Origin: Magnetococcales bacterium
GTDB taxonomy: Bacteria > Pseudomonadota > Magnetococcia > Magnetococcales > JADFZT01
Reading direction: 5' to 3'
DNA length: 36,029 nucleotides
Assembly: GCA_015232395.1 (NCBI GenBank)
Contig: JADFZT010000049.1
Coordinates: 1 to 36,029 of the forward strand
Both the position numbers and the translations under genes were made by a program. Positions 23,709 through 31,189 of the stretch are shown here, piece after piece. How positions within the stretch are numbered: position 1 is the first letter of the stretch; each line of letters starts with the position of its first letter. The notes beneath the pieces are model-generated. The model searched no databases. It had not been told where the DNA came from and was given only the letters and a program-made list of their open reading frames with translations.

Positions 23709-23967
23709 TGGGCCAGCTTGCGCTCTTCTTTGACTTTTTGTTGAATTTGTTTGATAATAGCGGGTGGGATTGCCTGCAGGTCAGGATGTTTCTCGCTTTC
23801 AAGAGGGAAGCGCATACCCTTTCAGGGTAGAAGCGTTTTCAAGATGAAAGTGAAATGAAATCGGGCCAATGCCAATGTCTCCCGGTATCACTCGGGAGGA
23901 GATGGGGGGGAGTTGTCTGGAAGGGCGCTCAAAACGGCCCCCCGCTTTGGTAGGATGGAGAAATCAA
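23537..23967. other. glcD-dksA intergenic region, 431 bp
   Basis: Apart from the two tentative minus-strand small frames, I see no element here. The 150 bp before dksA should contain its promoter. An inverted pair TACCCTTTCAGGGTA lies at 23815-23829, and CTCCCGG...CGGGAG near 23879-23896. Neither is followed by a T-run. Confidence 0.35.
23705..23815 (-). CDS. Possible small protein (36 aa) overlapping the 67-aa frame
   Basis: The ATG at 23815 opens MRFPLESEKHPDL; then comes AIPPAIIKQIQQKVKEER and the stop TGA, which overlaps the next start. GAAAGGGT precedes the ATG. The helical, charged composition looks real for its length. It may be the N-terminal half of one ~100-aa protein split by a frameshift. 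Confidence 0.3.
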   Translation of the reverse strand: MRFPLESEKHPDLQAIPPAIIKQIQQKVKEERKLAH

Positions 23968-24417
23968 ATGGACAAAATAGGCAAAATTTCTGATATCAAA
24001 CTACCCAAGGGCTATGTTCTTTCCGATGACGAGCCCTATATGAGTCCCAACCAGCGGGCCTTTTTCATGAGGCTGCTCAATGAGTGGAAAGTGCAACTGC
24101 TGGATGAGGCCGAAAAAACCGTTTCAGTGATGACTGAGGAAAAGGCTGTTTTTGCCGATCCCACTGATCGGGCTGCTTTGGAGACCGACCGCAACTTTGA
24201 ACTGCGCACCCGGGATCGGGAACGCAAGCTCATCTCCAAAATTGATCGCACCATCGAAACGATCGAACAGGACGATTATGGTTACTGTGAGGATTGTGGC
24301 GTTGAAATAGGCCTGCAAAGACTTCAAGTGCGTCCGGTGACCGATCTGTGTGTCGGCTGTAAAACCCAGGAGGAGCAACAGGAAAAGGTCCATCGTTCTG
24401 AAGATGCGTCTACCTGA
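23968..24417 (+). CDS. dksA: RNA polymerase-binding transcription factor DksA
   Basis: The 149-aa protein has the DksA coiled-coil core, NQRAFFMRLLNEWKVQLLDE through DRTIETIEQDDYG. Family signatures include DPTDRAALETDRNFELRTRDR, which carries the acidic tip residues. The four-Cys zinc finger is CEDCG...CVGC. DksA enters the RNA polymerase secondary channel and, with ppGpp, adjusts rRNA and amino-acid promoters. The ATG at 23968 has GGAG 7 bases upstream; a longer in-frame start at 23869 is not needed for the family length. Confidence 0.95.
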   Translation: MDKIGKISDIKLPKGYVLSDDEPYMSPNQRAFFMRLLNEWKVQLLDEAEKTVSVMTEEKAVFADPTDRAALETDRNFELRTRDRERKLISKIDRTIETIEQDDYGYCEDCGVEIGLQRLQVRPVTDLCVGCKTQEEQQEKVHRSEDAST

Positions 24418-24634
24418 TTTCCACCCTCATTGACCCCCACCAAATCTACCGGGTCCGGTCTGCTTGAACGATCCGGGTCCGGTTTGTGGATATTTATCGG
24501 ATCCGATTTTTCAGTCAGTCGGAGCTGTTCTGAATCAGGCGGATCCAACCCTACCTTTTATCACGAGTAGGCACACTCTCCTCCCGGCCCCCCTCACCGA
24601 TAAATTGGATGGCCTCTCCCCTTGAGGTGATGGT

Positions 24635-25366
24635 TTATGACGGATGCCAGGTCGTTACCGCCTGGGTCAGCTTGTCCGTCTCCCCTCTCGGAAAGAGCGC
24701 GCTGATCATCGCTGCCGCTGCGGCACCGCTCTTGGCAATCTCTGGTAGTTGATCCACCCCAATCCCGCCGATGGCCACCACTGGTAAAGGGCTCATCCGA
24801 CAGATTTGCTCAAGCATGGACAATCCCCGAGGGGAGAGGGCGTCGGATTTGGCCCCCGCCTGATAGACCGGCCCATAACCAAAATAGTCTGCACCACTGC
24901 CGATGCCCCGGGTCAGCTCTTGTGGTGAATGGGTGGAAAGACCAATGATTTTGCCAGGCCCTAAAAGCTTCCGGCACACCTGGGGCGATAGATCCTCCTG
25001 CCCCACATGCACCCCGTCTGCATCCAGCGCCAAAGCCAAATCCACCCGATCATTGATGATCACCTTCAGGTTGGGAGAGTGGCTGCGTAATATCGACATC
25101 CAGGAAGCCATAAAGCGATAAGCCTCTCTGGCGGTGGTTTTGGCGCGGAGTTGCACCAGGGGAATGGGGAGTTCTCCCAGTTTTTGGGCGACGATCACCG
25201 GATCGATGCCGCCAGAGTCGAACCAACCGGCATCGAGAATGGGATAGATGCCACCAATGACGGCGGCAGAGGATGGGGCCAGGGGAGTGGGTTGAGCCGA
25301 ATCGGTGGTATCCAGCTCCCCCGTAGCCGATGGTCGGGATCTGTCAGGCCCAGGGGGAGGGGTCAT
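24635..25366 (-). CDS. thiE: Thiamine-phosphate synthase ThiE
   Basis: This enzyme joins HMP-pyrophosphate and the thiazole phosphate to give thiamine phosphate. Motifs: VQLRAKTTAREA (QxRxK), VIINDRVDLALALDADGVHVGQEDL, IGLSTHSPQE, YFGYGPVYQAGAK, and VVAIGGIG. At 243 aa it is about 30 residues longer than usual because of a Pro/Ser-rich N-terminus before GGIYPILDAGWF. Its ATG (25366-25364) abuts the terminal repeat of the mobile element at 25366-25608. Removing the element with one TA copy restores CTATGACC, in which this ATG overlaps the PilZ stop. So thiE was probably the last gene of the cysQ-kinase-pilZ operon and has lost its native leader. No ribosome site lies in the element end. Confidence 0.92.
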   Translation of the reverse strand: MTPPPGPDRSRPSATGELDTTDSAQPTPLAPSSAAVIGGIYPILDAGWFDSGGIDPVIVAQKLGELPIPLVQLRAKTTAREAYRFMASWMSILRSHSPNLKVIINDRVDLALALDADGVHVGQEDLSPQVCRKLLGPGKIIGLSTHSPQELTRGIGSGADYFGYGPVYQAGAKSDALSPRGLSMLEQICRMSPLPVVAIGGIGVDQLPEIAKSGAAAAAMISALFPRGETDKLTQAVTTWHPS

Positions 25367-25608
25367 ATAGCAGTTCTATCTCAAAATTGGACACTCTTCC
25401 CTGACTCGTCATCCCCGCGAATGCGGGGATCCAGGGAGCTGATGATTGCCCTCAAGGAAAAACCAAATCTTCAAGAAAGGCCGGTATTTTGCTGAAAGTG
25501 ATGTAAGATTTGGAAAGGTTCGTGCCAGATACCCTGGATTCCCGCATTCGCGGGAATGACGGTAAAAGCGCAACGGCATATGTCCAATTCTTCATTCGAA
25601 TTGCTATA
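25366..25608 (+). repeat. MITE-like palindromic element, copy 3, inserted at the pilZ/thiE junction
   Basis: The 243-bp element is nearly identical to 5459-5700 and in the same orientation on the plus strand. It has terminal inverted repeats TATAGCA(G/A)TTC. Two internal arms of ~29 bp (GTCAT(C/T)CCCGCGAATGCGGG...) are inverted copies with two mismatches. The PilZ stop codon (TAG, 25606-25604) lies in its right end, and the thiE start codon uses the first base at its left end. This is what a TA insertion into a former ATGA overlap would give. Confidence 0.92.
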
Positions 25609-25984
25609 GAGAGGCGAAAAACTCTTCATCTATCTGCTCGGAGTCGCCGATATTGAGTCCGATCAAGCGCCTCAGGTGGCTGAAACTCTCCACATCCATC
25701 TCTTTAAAGCGGATAGCCGCGCCCCGTTCGCCTTCAGCCCACAGCACCTCACCGCGAATCACCAGAGAAAAATCTCCCAAAGGCATGGTGCCGCTGACCA
25801 TATCCCCCACCGGTGGCAGGGTTTCAGCATGAAAGAGCATTCCCTTGAGGCTGACATCGTTGAAGGCTCCCGGATAGCTTCGGTCTTTGGAATCTTTCAG
25901 GGTGAGTTGGTGCTGAAAGGTGACCCGGGAAAACTTTCGGCGCTCGTGGGGACCGTCGTCCCGCTGTCGTTTTTTCCTGCTCAT
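25604..25984 (-). CDS. PilZ domain protein (single domain)
   Basis: The 126-aa PilZ protein has both c-di-GMP motifs intact: RRKFSRVTF (RxxxR) and DVSLKGM (D-x-S-x-x-G). A basic N-terminus precedes them (SRKKRQRDDGPHE). Its start ATG overlaps the stop of the upstream kinase gene in ATGA, so translation is probably coupled. The stop codon is supplied by the mobile element at its 3' end, but reconstruction shows the protein end (FASL) is unchanged by the insertion. It is the third gene of a minus-strand operon after cysQ and the kinase. Confidence 0.85.
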   Translation of the reverse strand: MSRKKRQRDDGPHERRKFSRVTFQHQLTLKDSKDRSYPGAFNDVSLKGMLFHAETLPPVGDMVSGTMPLGDFSLVIRGEVLWAEGERGAAIRFKEMDVESFSHLRRLIGLNIGDSEQIDEEFFASL

Positions 25985-26979
25985 ACATGTTCCTCAAAAG
26001 AGGTAATGATTCCCTGTGCCTGACCTTGGGAGAGGCGGGCACCATATTGTGTGACTAACAAGGATGAAGCCTCAATGGCCAATTTTCCCGCATTTTCGAA
26101 AGAAAATCCATTGGAAACGGCATAGAGAAAGGCCCCGGCAAAGGCATCCCCGGCACCATTGGTATCGATGGCGGTCACAGAGCGTCCTGGCAGATTGAGG
26201 CTGTTTTGGCCATCGAAAAGAGCCGCCCCTTGTGCGCCCAGGGTAATGACCTGGGCTTTTGCATGCTTTTTCAGTGCTTCCCGGGCTTCATCCGGGTCGT
26301 TACAGCCGGAAAAGTTGATCGCCTCCTGGGCGTTGCAGAAGAGCAGATCCACCCCTTCTCCAACCATTTCCATGAGCCCATCCCGAAAAAATTTGACGAT
26401 GTTGGGGTCGGAAAAAGTCAGGGCGATTTTGACGCCATGCTGACGCGCCAGTCTGGCCGCTTCCAGAGCCGCCAGCCGGGTGGCGTCCGCTGTGACCAGA
26501 TAACCCTCAATATAGAGATATTGGGAATTTTTAAGGGTGGATTCCACCAGGTCGTCCGTGGAAAAGGTTTCGGATATGCCCAGATGGGTACACATGGTGC
26601 GTTCTGCATCGGGGGTGATGAAAACCAGGCAGCGCCCGGTTACCCCTGGGGAAAGGTGGGCGGCCAGTTCGTTATCCACGCCATTTTTCAGCATGTCTTC
26701 CGCAAAAAAACGCCCGGCCTCATCATCGGCTACTTTACAGGAGTGAAACCCCCGGCCACCAAACTGGGCGACACCAATCACCGTGTTGGCAGCGGATCCA
26801 CCGCAGGAACGTTTTTGCTCGTAGCCCTGGGCAGCCGCCAGTAGTTCTTCCTGCCGGGCTTGATCCACCAGGGCCATGGTGCCCTTTTCCAGCTTCATCT
26901 CAGTGAGGAATTGATCCGGCACCACCAGTTCCGTATCCACCAGGGCGTGTCCGATTCCGTAGACGTCATGATTTTTCAT
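25981..26979 (-). CDS. PfkB-family carbohydrate/adenosine kinase
   Basis: The 332-aa ribokinase-fold kinase shows GIGHALVDTELVV at the N-terminus, the substrate loop RSCGGSAANTVIGVAQFGG, and the C-terminal signature DTNGAGDAFAGAFLYA with the catalytic Asp in GAGD. The pattern (GGSAANT, TFSDPNIVKFFRD, ITLGAQGA) resembles adenosine-kinase-like PfkB enzymes common in proteobacteria. The substrate is not proven. It starts 13 bp after cysQ, whose product makes AMP from PAP, so an adenosine or nucleoside substrate would fit the neighbourhood. The ATG at 26979 has TAGGA 12 bases upstream. The in-frame extension to 27024 would overlap cysQ. Confidence 0.9.
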   Translation of the reverse strand: MKNHDVYGIGHALVDTELVVPDQFLTEMKLEKGTMALVDQARQEELLAAAQGYEQKRSCGGSAANTVIGVAQFGGRGFHSCKVADDEAGRFFAEDMLKNGVDNELAAHLSPGVTGRCLVFITPDAERTMCTHLGISETFSTDDLVESTLKNSQYLYIEGYLVTADATRLAALEAARLARQHGVKIALTFSDPNIVKFFRDGLMEMVGEGVDLLFCNAQEAINFSGCNDPDEAREALKKHAKAQVITLGAQGAALFDGQNSLNLPGRSVTAIDTNGAGDAFAGAFLYAVSNGFSFENAGKLAIEASSLLVTQYGARLSQGQAQGIITSFEEHV

Positions 26980-26992
26980 TGCTGGTCTATTC

Positions 26993-27817
26993 CTACTTGT
27001 GCCGCATCGGTGAGAGGGGAGCATCCTTCAGACGTGCCAAAAGCGGGGCGTGCAGGGGGCCGTTGCTGGCCAATACCGTGCGTACCCGGATATCCTCCCG
27101 GTTGAAGAGAAAGGGTTCCCCCTCCCGGTTGGTCACCTGACCGCCAGCTTCCTTGACCAGGAGTTCGCCTGCACAAAAATCCCACTCGCTTTTGGGTGCC
27201 AGGGTGAATGTCATGTCGAAGCGGCCTACCGCCACCAGGGCGAGCTTATAGGCGATGGAGCCCATGGTGGTGATAACGAACTCTTTTTTAAAATCGTCCC
27301 ACTCACCCCGTTTGGTTTCGGAGTTGGAGGCCAGGCAGGTGGCTCCGGAAAGATCCTTCCGGGGGGAGGTGCTGACGGGCTGACCATTGAGTTGGACGCC
27401 TTGGCCTTGGGCTGCGGTGAAGAGTTCGTCTGCGGCGGGATTATAGACACAGCCAGCAATGGTTTTGCCATCTTCAACCAATCCGACTGAAACGGCAAAC
27501 TGGGGCAGTCCCATGATAAACTCTTTGGTGCCGTCGATGGGATCCACCACCCAGGCCCGCTTACGGGTGAGGCGATTCAGGTCGTCGGCGGTTTCTTCGG
27601 AAAGCCAGCCATAGTCGGGCCGGGCGGCGAGCAGGGTTTCCCGTAGGATGGTGTCGGCTTCCAGATCGGCTTGTGTGAGGGGATTGTCTGCACTTTTTTC
27701 CCGCACGTTGGCAGCTGAGGAGACTTGTTTCCCGGGACGATGGTAACGCATGGTGGCGGCACCGGCCCGTTTGGCCGCGTCTACCATGAGGGATAGATCT
27801 GATTCCAGGGTGTTCAT
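26993..27817 (-). CDS. cysQ: 3'(2'),5'-bisphosphate nucleotidase CysQ
   Basis: The 274-aa protein belongs to the inositol-monophosphatase fold. Metal-site motifs: SEETADDLN, WVVDPIDGTKEFIMGLPQF (DPxDGT), and the late SEWDFCAGELLVKEAGGQ (WDxxAGxLL type). CysQ hydrolyses PAP to AMP, protecting sulfate assimilation from product inhibition. The ATG at 27817 is preceded by AGAAGGAGA. It heads a minus-strand operon with the kinase, PilZ and, originally, ThiE. It is divergent from the methyltransferase at 27968. Confidence 0.94.
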   Translation of the reverse strand: MNTLESDLSLMVDAAKRAGAATMRYHRPGKQVSSAANVREKSADNPLTQADLEADTILRETLLAARPDYGWLSEETADDLNRLTRKRAWVVDPIDGTKEFIMGLPQFAVSVGLVEDGKTIAGCVYNPAADELFTAAQGQGVQLNGQPVSTSPRKDLSGATCLASNSETKRGEWDDFKKEFVITTMGSIAYKLALVAVGRFDMTFTLAPKSEWDFCAGELLVKEAGGQVTNREGEPFLFNREDIRVRTVLASNGPLHAPLLARLKDAPLSPMRHK

Positions 27818-27967
27818 GATTTGAAAAGATTCTCCTTCTACTGTCAAGATTCGTTACGGGTGGCGTCAATTTACTCTTTTTTAGTGGTTTTGTCAGCCTT
27901 TTTTGCTGAAAAATTTAAGGTTTGACGGACGTTTTGACACCCATTTTCTGGGGAGGTTCGAAACCGG

Positions 27968-28654
27968 ATGACAAAAAAGGCCCATACAGGGGGGAAGGGG
28001 GGTGACCGGGAGGGATTGACCACCGTTGCCACGCTGCTTCTGGCAAGTGGGGTGAAGCCTGAAAATGGTTTGCGTTTGGCGGAGTTGGGGGCAGGGTCGG
28101 CCGAAGCGGCCATCAGGGTGGCCAAACGTCTCCCCCAAAGCCGGATCGATTGCCTGGAGCGGCAACCCCCCCTGTATGAAATGGCCCGTGAGCGCATTGA
28201 TCAGGAAGGTCTTGGGGATCGGGTCAGAATTTTTTTGGGGGATGTACGTGCCCCTCCTGCCGGGATGCGTCGGGAAAGCTATGATCAGGTGTTTTGTAAC
28301 CCCCCTTTTTTTAAGGTGGGTGAGGGGCGCCTCCCTCCTGATCCCATTCGAGCCCACGCCCGCTTTGAACTCTCCGGCACCCTCCATGATTTTATCCGCT
28401 GTGGGGCATCTCTTCTCAAAACCGGCGGTCGGTTTCATCTGGTACATCTCCCCAGACGCCGCCAGGCGCTTTTAACCTGCCTCACCTCTGTGGGCCTCAC
28501 CCCTGACCGATTGACCCCGGTGGCCCATGCTTCCGGCAGGCTTCCCTTTTTGGATTTGGTGCGTGGCTGCAAGGGTGGAGAGGCTCCGTTGCGTTTGGAT
28601 CCAATCCATTTGTTGGGGGATATGGAAGAGGCTGCCATGGATACGTTTTTTTAG
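27968..28654 (+). CDS. N6-adenine methyltransferase, TrmN6-like (tRNA1Val A37)
   Basis: The 228-aa SAM-dependent methyltransferase has motif I LAELGAGSAEAAIRVAKR, the acidic end of strand 2 in DCLERQPPLYEMARER, GDVRAPP, and the catalytic motif IV QVFCNPPFF (NPPF), which marks N6-adenine methylation. Family organisation matches TrmN6/YfiC, which modifies A37 of tRNA1Val, though RNA/DNA methylases of other substrates share it. GGGGAGG lies 11 bases before the ATG. It is divergent from cysQ. Confidence 0.82.
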   Translation: MTKKAHTGGKGGDREGLTTVATLLLASGVKPENGLRLAELGAGSAEAAIRVAKRLPQSRIDCLERQPPLYEMARERIDQEGLGDRVRIFLGDVRAPPAGMRRESYDQVFCNPPFFKVGEGRLPPDPIRAHARFELSGTLHDFIRCGASLLKTGGRFHLVHLPRRRQALLTCLTSVGLTPDRLTPVAHASGRLPFLDLVRGCKGGEAPLRLDPIHLLGDMEEAAMDTFF

Positions 28655-28794
28655 CCAATCCATGGAATTAGAATGCAATTGTTGCTTGTTTATATAATAA
28701 TGAAGGCTTTATCGGACAGGCAGACAAGAGATCACTGTCAGGCTTCTTTTCGATTCCCCGTGATCGATCTGCCATCCCCGCTGGGGAAACCGTC

Positions 28795-31143
28795 ATGAAT
28801 CGGTATTTTGTTGTTGCCGCACTCCTCTGGACCGCTCTTGTGGGCGGTTCTTTAGCCTGGAATATTTTTAACGCCCAGCAACAAACCTTCGAAACCGTCA
28901 ATTTTGCGGCCCGGGCTCATTTTCAAAAAGATACCGCTTTTCGTTTTTGGGGAGCCTCCCATGGCGGCGTCTATGTGCCGATCACCGAGCGCACCCCACC
29001 CAACCCCAGTCTCTCTCACATCCCCGAACGGGATATCGAAACCCCTTCCGGCCGCAAACTCACTCTGATGAATCCCGCTTACATGCTGCGGCAGTTGATG
29101 AGCGAGTATGCCGGGCTCTATGGGGCTCGGGGGCGGATTACCAGCCTGAAACCCCTCAATCCCATCAATGCGCCGGACCCTTGGGAAACCAAAGCCCTCA
29201 AGGCTTTTGAAGAGGGGGTGGAGGAGGTGTTGGAAGTGACCACCAAGGATGGCGCCCCCCACTTGCGTCTCATGCGCCCGATGAGCACCAAAAAAATCTG
29301 CCTCAAATGCCATAGCCATCAGGGCTACGAAATGGGGGATATTCGGGGAGGAGTCGGGGTTTATGTCCCCATGGCTCCCTATCTGGAAATCGAAAAAAAT
29401 GCCATTCATGTCATGCTCTGGTCCCATGGCCTCTTTTGGCTTTTGGGGCTTGCCGGTATTGCCTACGGCTCCCTCCGTCGGCAGCAACGATTGGAAGAGC
29501 AGCATCAAGCCCGGGAAGCTCTCACCCAGGTCAACCGTAACCTGACCAAAAGTGAAAAAAAATATCGCTCCATTATAGCGACCACCGCAGAAGGTTTTTG
29601 GTTGTTCTCCTTGGAAAATTTTCGGATTCAGGAAGTCAACGATGCCATCTGTCACATGCTGGGGTATGGGCGGAGCGAGATCGTGGGCCGAAGGCCTCCC
29701 GACTTTGCCCATCCAGAAAATTTGCCCGCCATGCAGGCGATGGAAAAATCAATTCTTGATACCGACGAGCGGAAATTCAATACGGTTTTTTTGGCCAAGG
29801 ATGGCAGCCATATTCACGCCCAGGTCCATTGCACCACGGTGCGTGACGAGCAGGGGCGACCAGAGGTGGCCTTTGCCTTTATTACCAATGTTTCAGACCA
29901 TAAAATATTGGAAAGTCGGCTTCGTCAGGCCAAGGAAGAGGCTGAAACCGCCAATCAGGCCAAATCCGCCTTTTTGGCCCATATGAGCCATGAAATCCGC
30001 ACCCCGTTAAACTCCATTCTGGGTATGAATGAATTGCTGCTGGAGAGCGAAGTCACCTCCCGTCAGCGCCACTATCTGGAAACTTCCTGCAAGGCCAGTG
30101 AAACGTTACTTTCAGTGGTGAACGATATTCTCGATCTCTCCAAAATCGAGGCGGGCCAGCTGGATCTGGAGGCAACCACCTTCGACCTGCCCAATCTGCT
30201 CTCTGAAACCACTGAAATTTTAAGTCTGAAAGCCCAGGATAAGGGCCTCCGGCTGGTTCATGAAGTGGATTATCAACTCCCCCAATGGATCTCCGGAGAT
30301 CCGGGGCGGCTGCGTCAGGTGCTCCTCAATCTGCTTGGTAATGCCATCAAGTTTACCGATGCCGGTGAGGTGGTGGTCTTGGTCAAACCCATGCAGGAGA
30401 GCGATATCCAGTTTTCTGTGGCTGATACCGGTATCGGGATTCCTGCGGCCAAACAGGAAGCCATTTTTCAACCGTTTAATCAGGTGGACTCCTCCACCAC
30501 CCGTCAATTTGGCGGGACCGGATTGGGGCTCACCATCTGCCGTCGTCTGATCCAAAACATGGGGGGGGATATTTGGGTCGAAAGCCGGGCGGGCGAGGGC
30601 AGTGTTTTTTATTTTACCATTCCTCTGGTCCAGGGAACCCCACAGCCTGCAAGCCTTTCCCGGGGGCGTGCTGGAAATGGAAACGCCTCGCTTCAGGGAG
30701 AGATGGCAGCGGCTCAGGCGAGGGGGCTGGCTATCCTGTTGGCTGAAGATGCTGTGGATAACCGGATTTTGATTCAGGCCTTTTTGGGTAAAAGCAGTCA
30801 TACCCTGGAGATGGCGGAGGATGGGCTGGAGGCACTGAAAAAAGCCCAATCGGGCCACTATGACCTGATCCTGATGGATATTCAGATGCCTGGTATGGAT
30901 GGCTATGAGGCGACCCGAAAAATCCGGGCGTGGGAAAAGCAGCAGGAGTTGGAGCCAACCCCCATCATCGCCTTGACCGCCCACGCCATGAAGGAAGCCG
31001 TCAAGGAGGCTCAGGCCTCGGGGTGTGACTATTTTCTTTCCAAACCCATCAAAAAAAGCCGCCTGCTGGAGGTTCTCGATCAGTTTGCCCGAGGAGAGAA
31101 TCCCCCCCAGTGGCACAGTCACAGTCGTGGGCAGATGAGCTGA
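28795..31143 (+). CDS. Membrane hybrid histidine kinase with c-type-heme-like sensor domain (DUF3365-type)
   Basis: The 782-aa protein has a membrane helix at about 4-23 and a periplasmic region with a CxxCH heme motif (CLKCH, Cys169-His173) typical of DUF3365/Tll0287-like sensors. A second helix lies at about 206-226. Then come a PAS domain (about 255-370), HisKA with His399 in MSHEIRTPLNSILGMNE, HATPase_c with NLLGNAIKFTD and GGTGLGLTICRRL, and a receiver domain near 645-765 with Asp695 in LILMDIQMPGMDGYE. It probably senses redox, oxygen or a ligand via heme. It has no adjacent regulator. An isolated TATAAT at 28693-28698 lies about 100 bp before the ATG, with no good -35. Confidence 0.92.
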   Translation: MNRYFVVAALLWTALVGGSLAWNIFNAQQQTFETVNFAARAHFQKDTAFRFWGASHGGVYVPITERTPPNPSLSHIPERDIETPSGRKLTLMNPAYMLRQLMSEYAGLYGARGRITSLKPLNPINAPDPWETKALKAFEEGVEEVLEVTTKDGAPHLRLMRPMSTKKICLKCHSHQGYEMGDIRGGVGVYVPMAPYLEIEKNAIHVMLWSHGLFWLLGLAGIAYGSLRRQQRLEEQHQAREALTQVNRNLTKSEKKYRSIIATTAEGFWLFSLENFRIQEVNDAICHMLGYGRSEIVGRRPPDFAHPENLPAMQAMEKSILDTDERKFNTVFLAKDGSHIHAQVHCTTVRDEQGRPEVAFAFITNVSDHKILESRLRQAKEEAETANQAKSAFLAHMSHEIRTPLNSILGMNELLLESEVTSRQRHYLETSCKASETLLSVVNDILDLSKIEAGQLDLEATTFDLPNLLSETTEILSLKAQDKGLRLVHEVDYQLPQWISGDPGRLRQVLLNLLGNAIKFTDAGEVVVLVKPMQESDIQFSVADTGIGIPAAKQEAIFQPFNQVDSSTTRQFGGTGLGLTICRRLIQNMGGDIWVESRAGEGSVFYFTIPLVQGTPQPASLSRGRAGNGNASLQGEMAAAQARGLAILLAEDAVDNRILIQAFLGKSSHTLEMAEDGLEALKKAQSGHYDLILMDIQMPGMDGYEATRKIRAWEKQQELEPTPIIALTAHAMKEAVKEAQASGCDYFLSKPIKKSRLLEVLDQFARGENPPQWHSHSRGQMS

Positions 31144-31189
31144 ATTTGGCCCAAGCTCTGTTTTTGACCGGTTGTGGTGATCAGGAAGC

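Noticed and set aside
24418-24634. Repeated CCGGGTCCGGT words after dksA considered as a repeat array or terminator
   Set aside because: Only two partial copies occur, with no T-run and no regular spacing.
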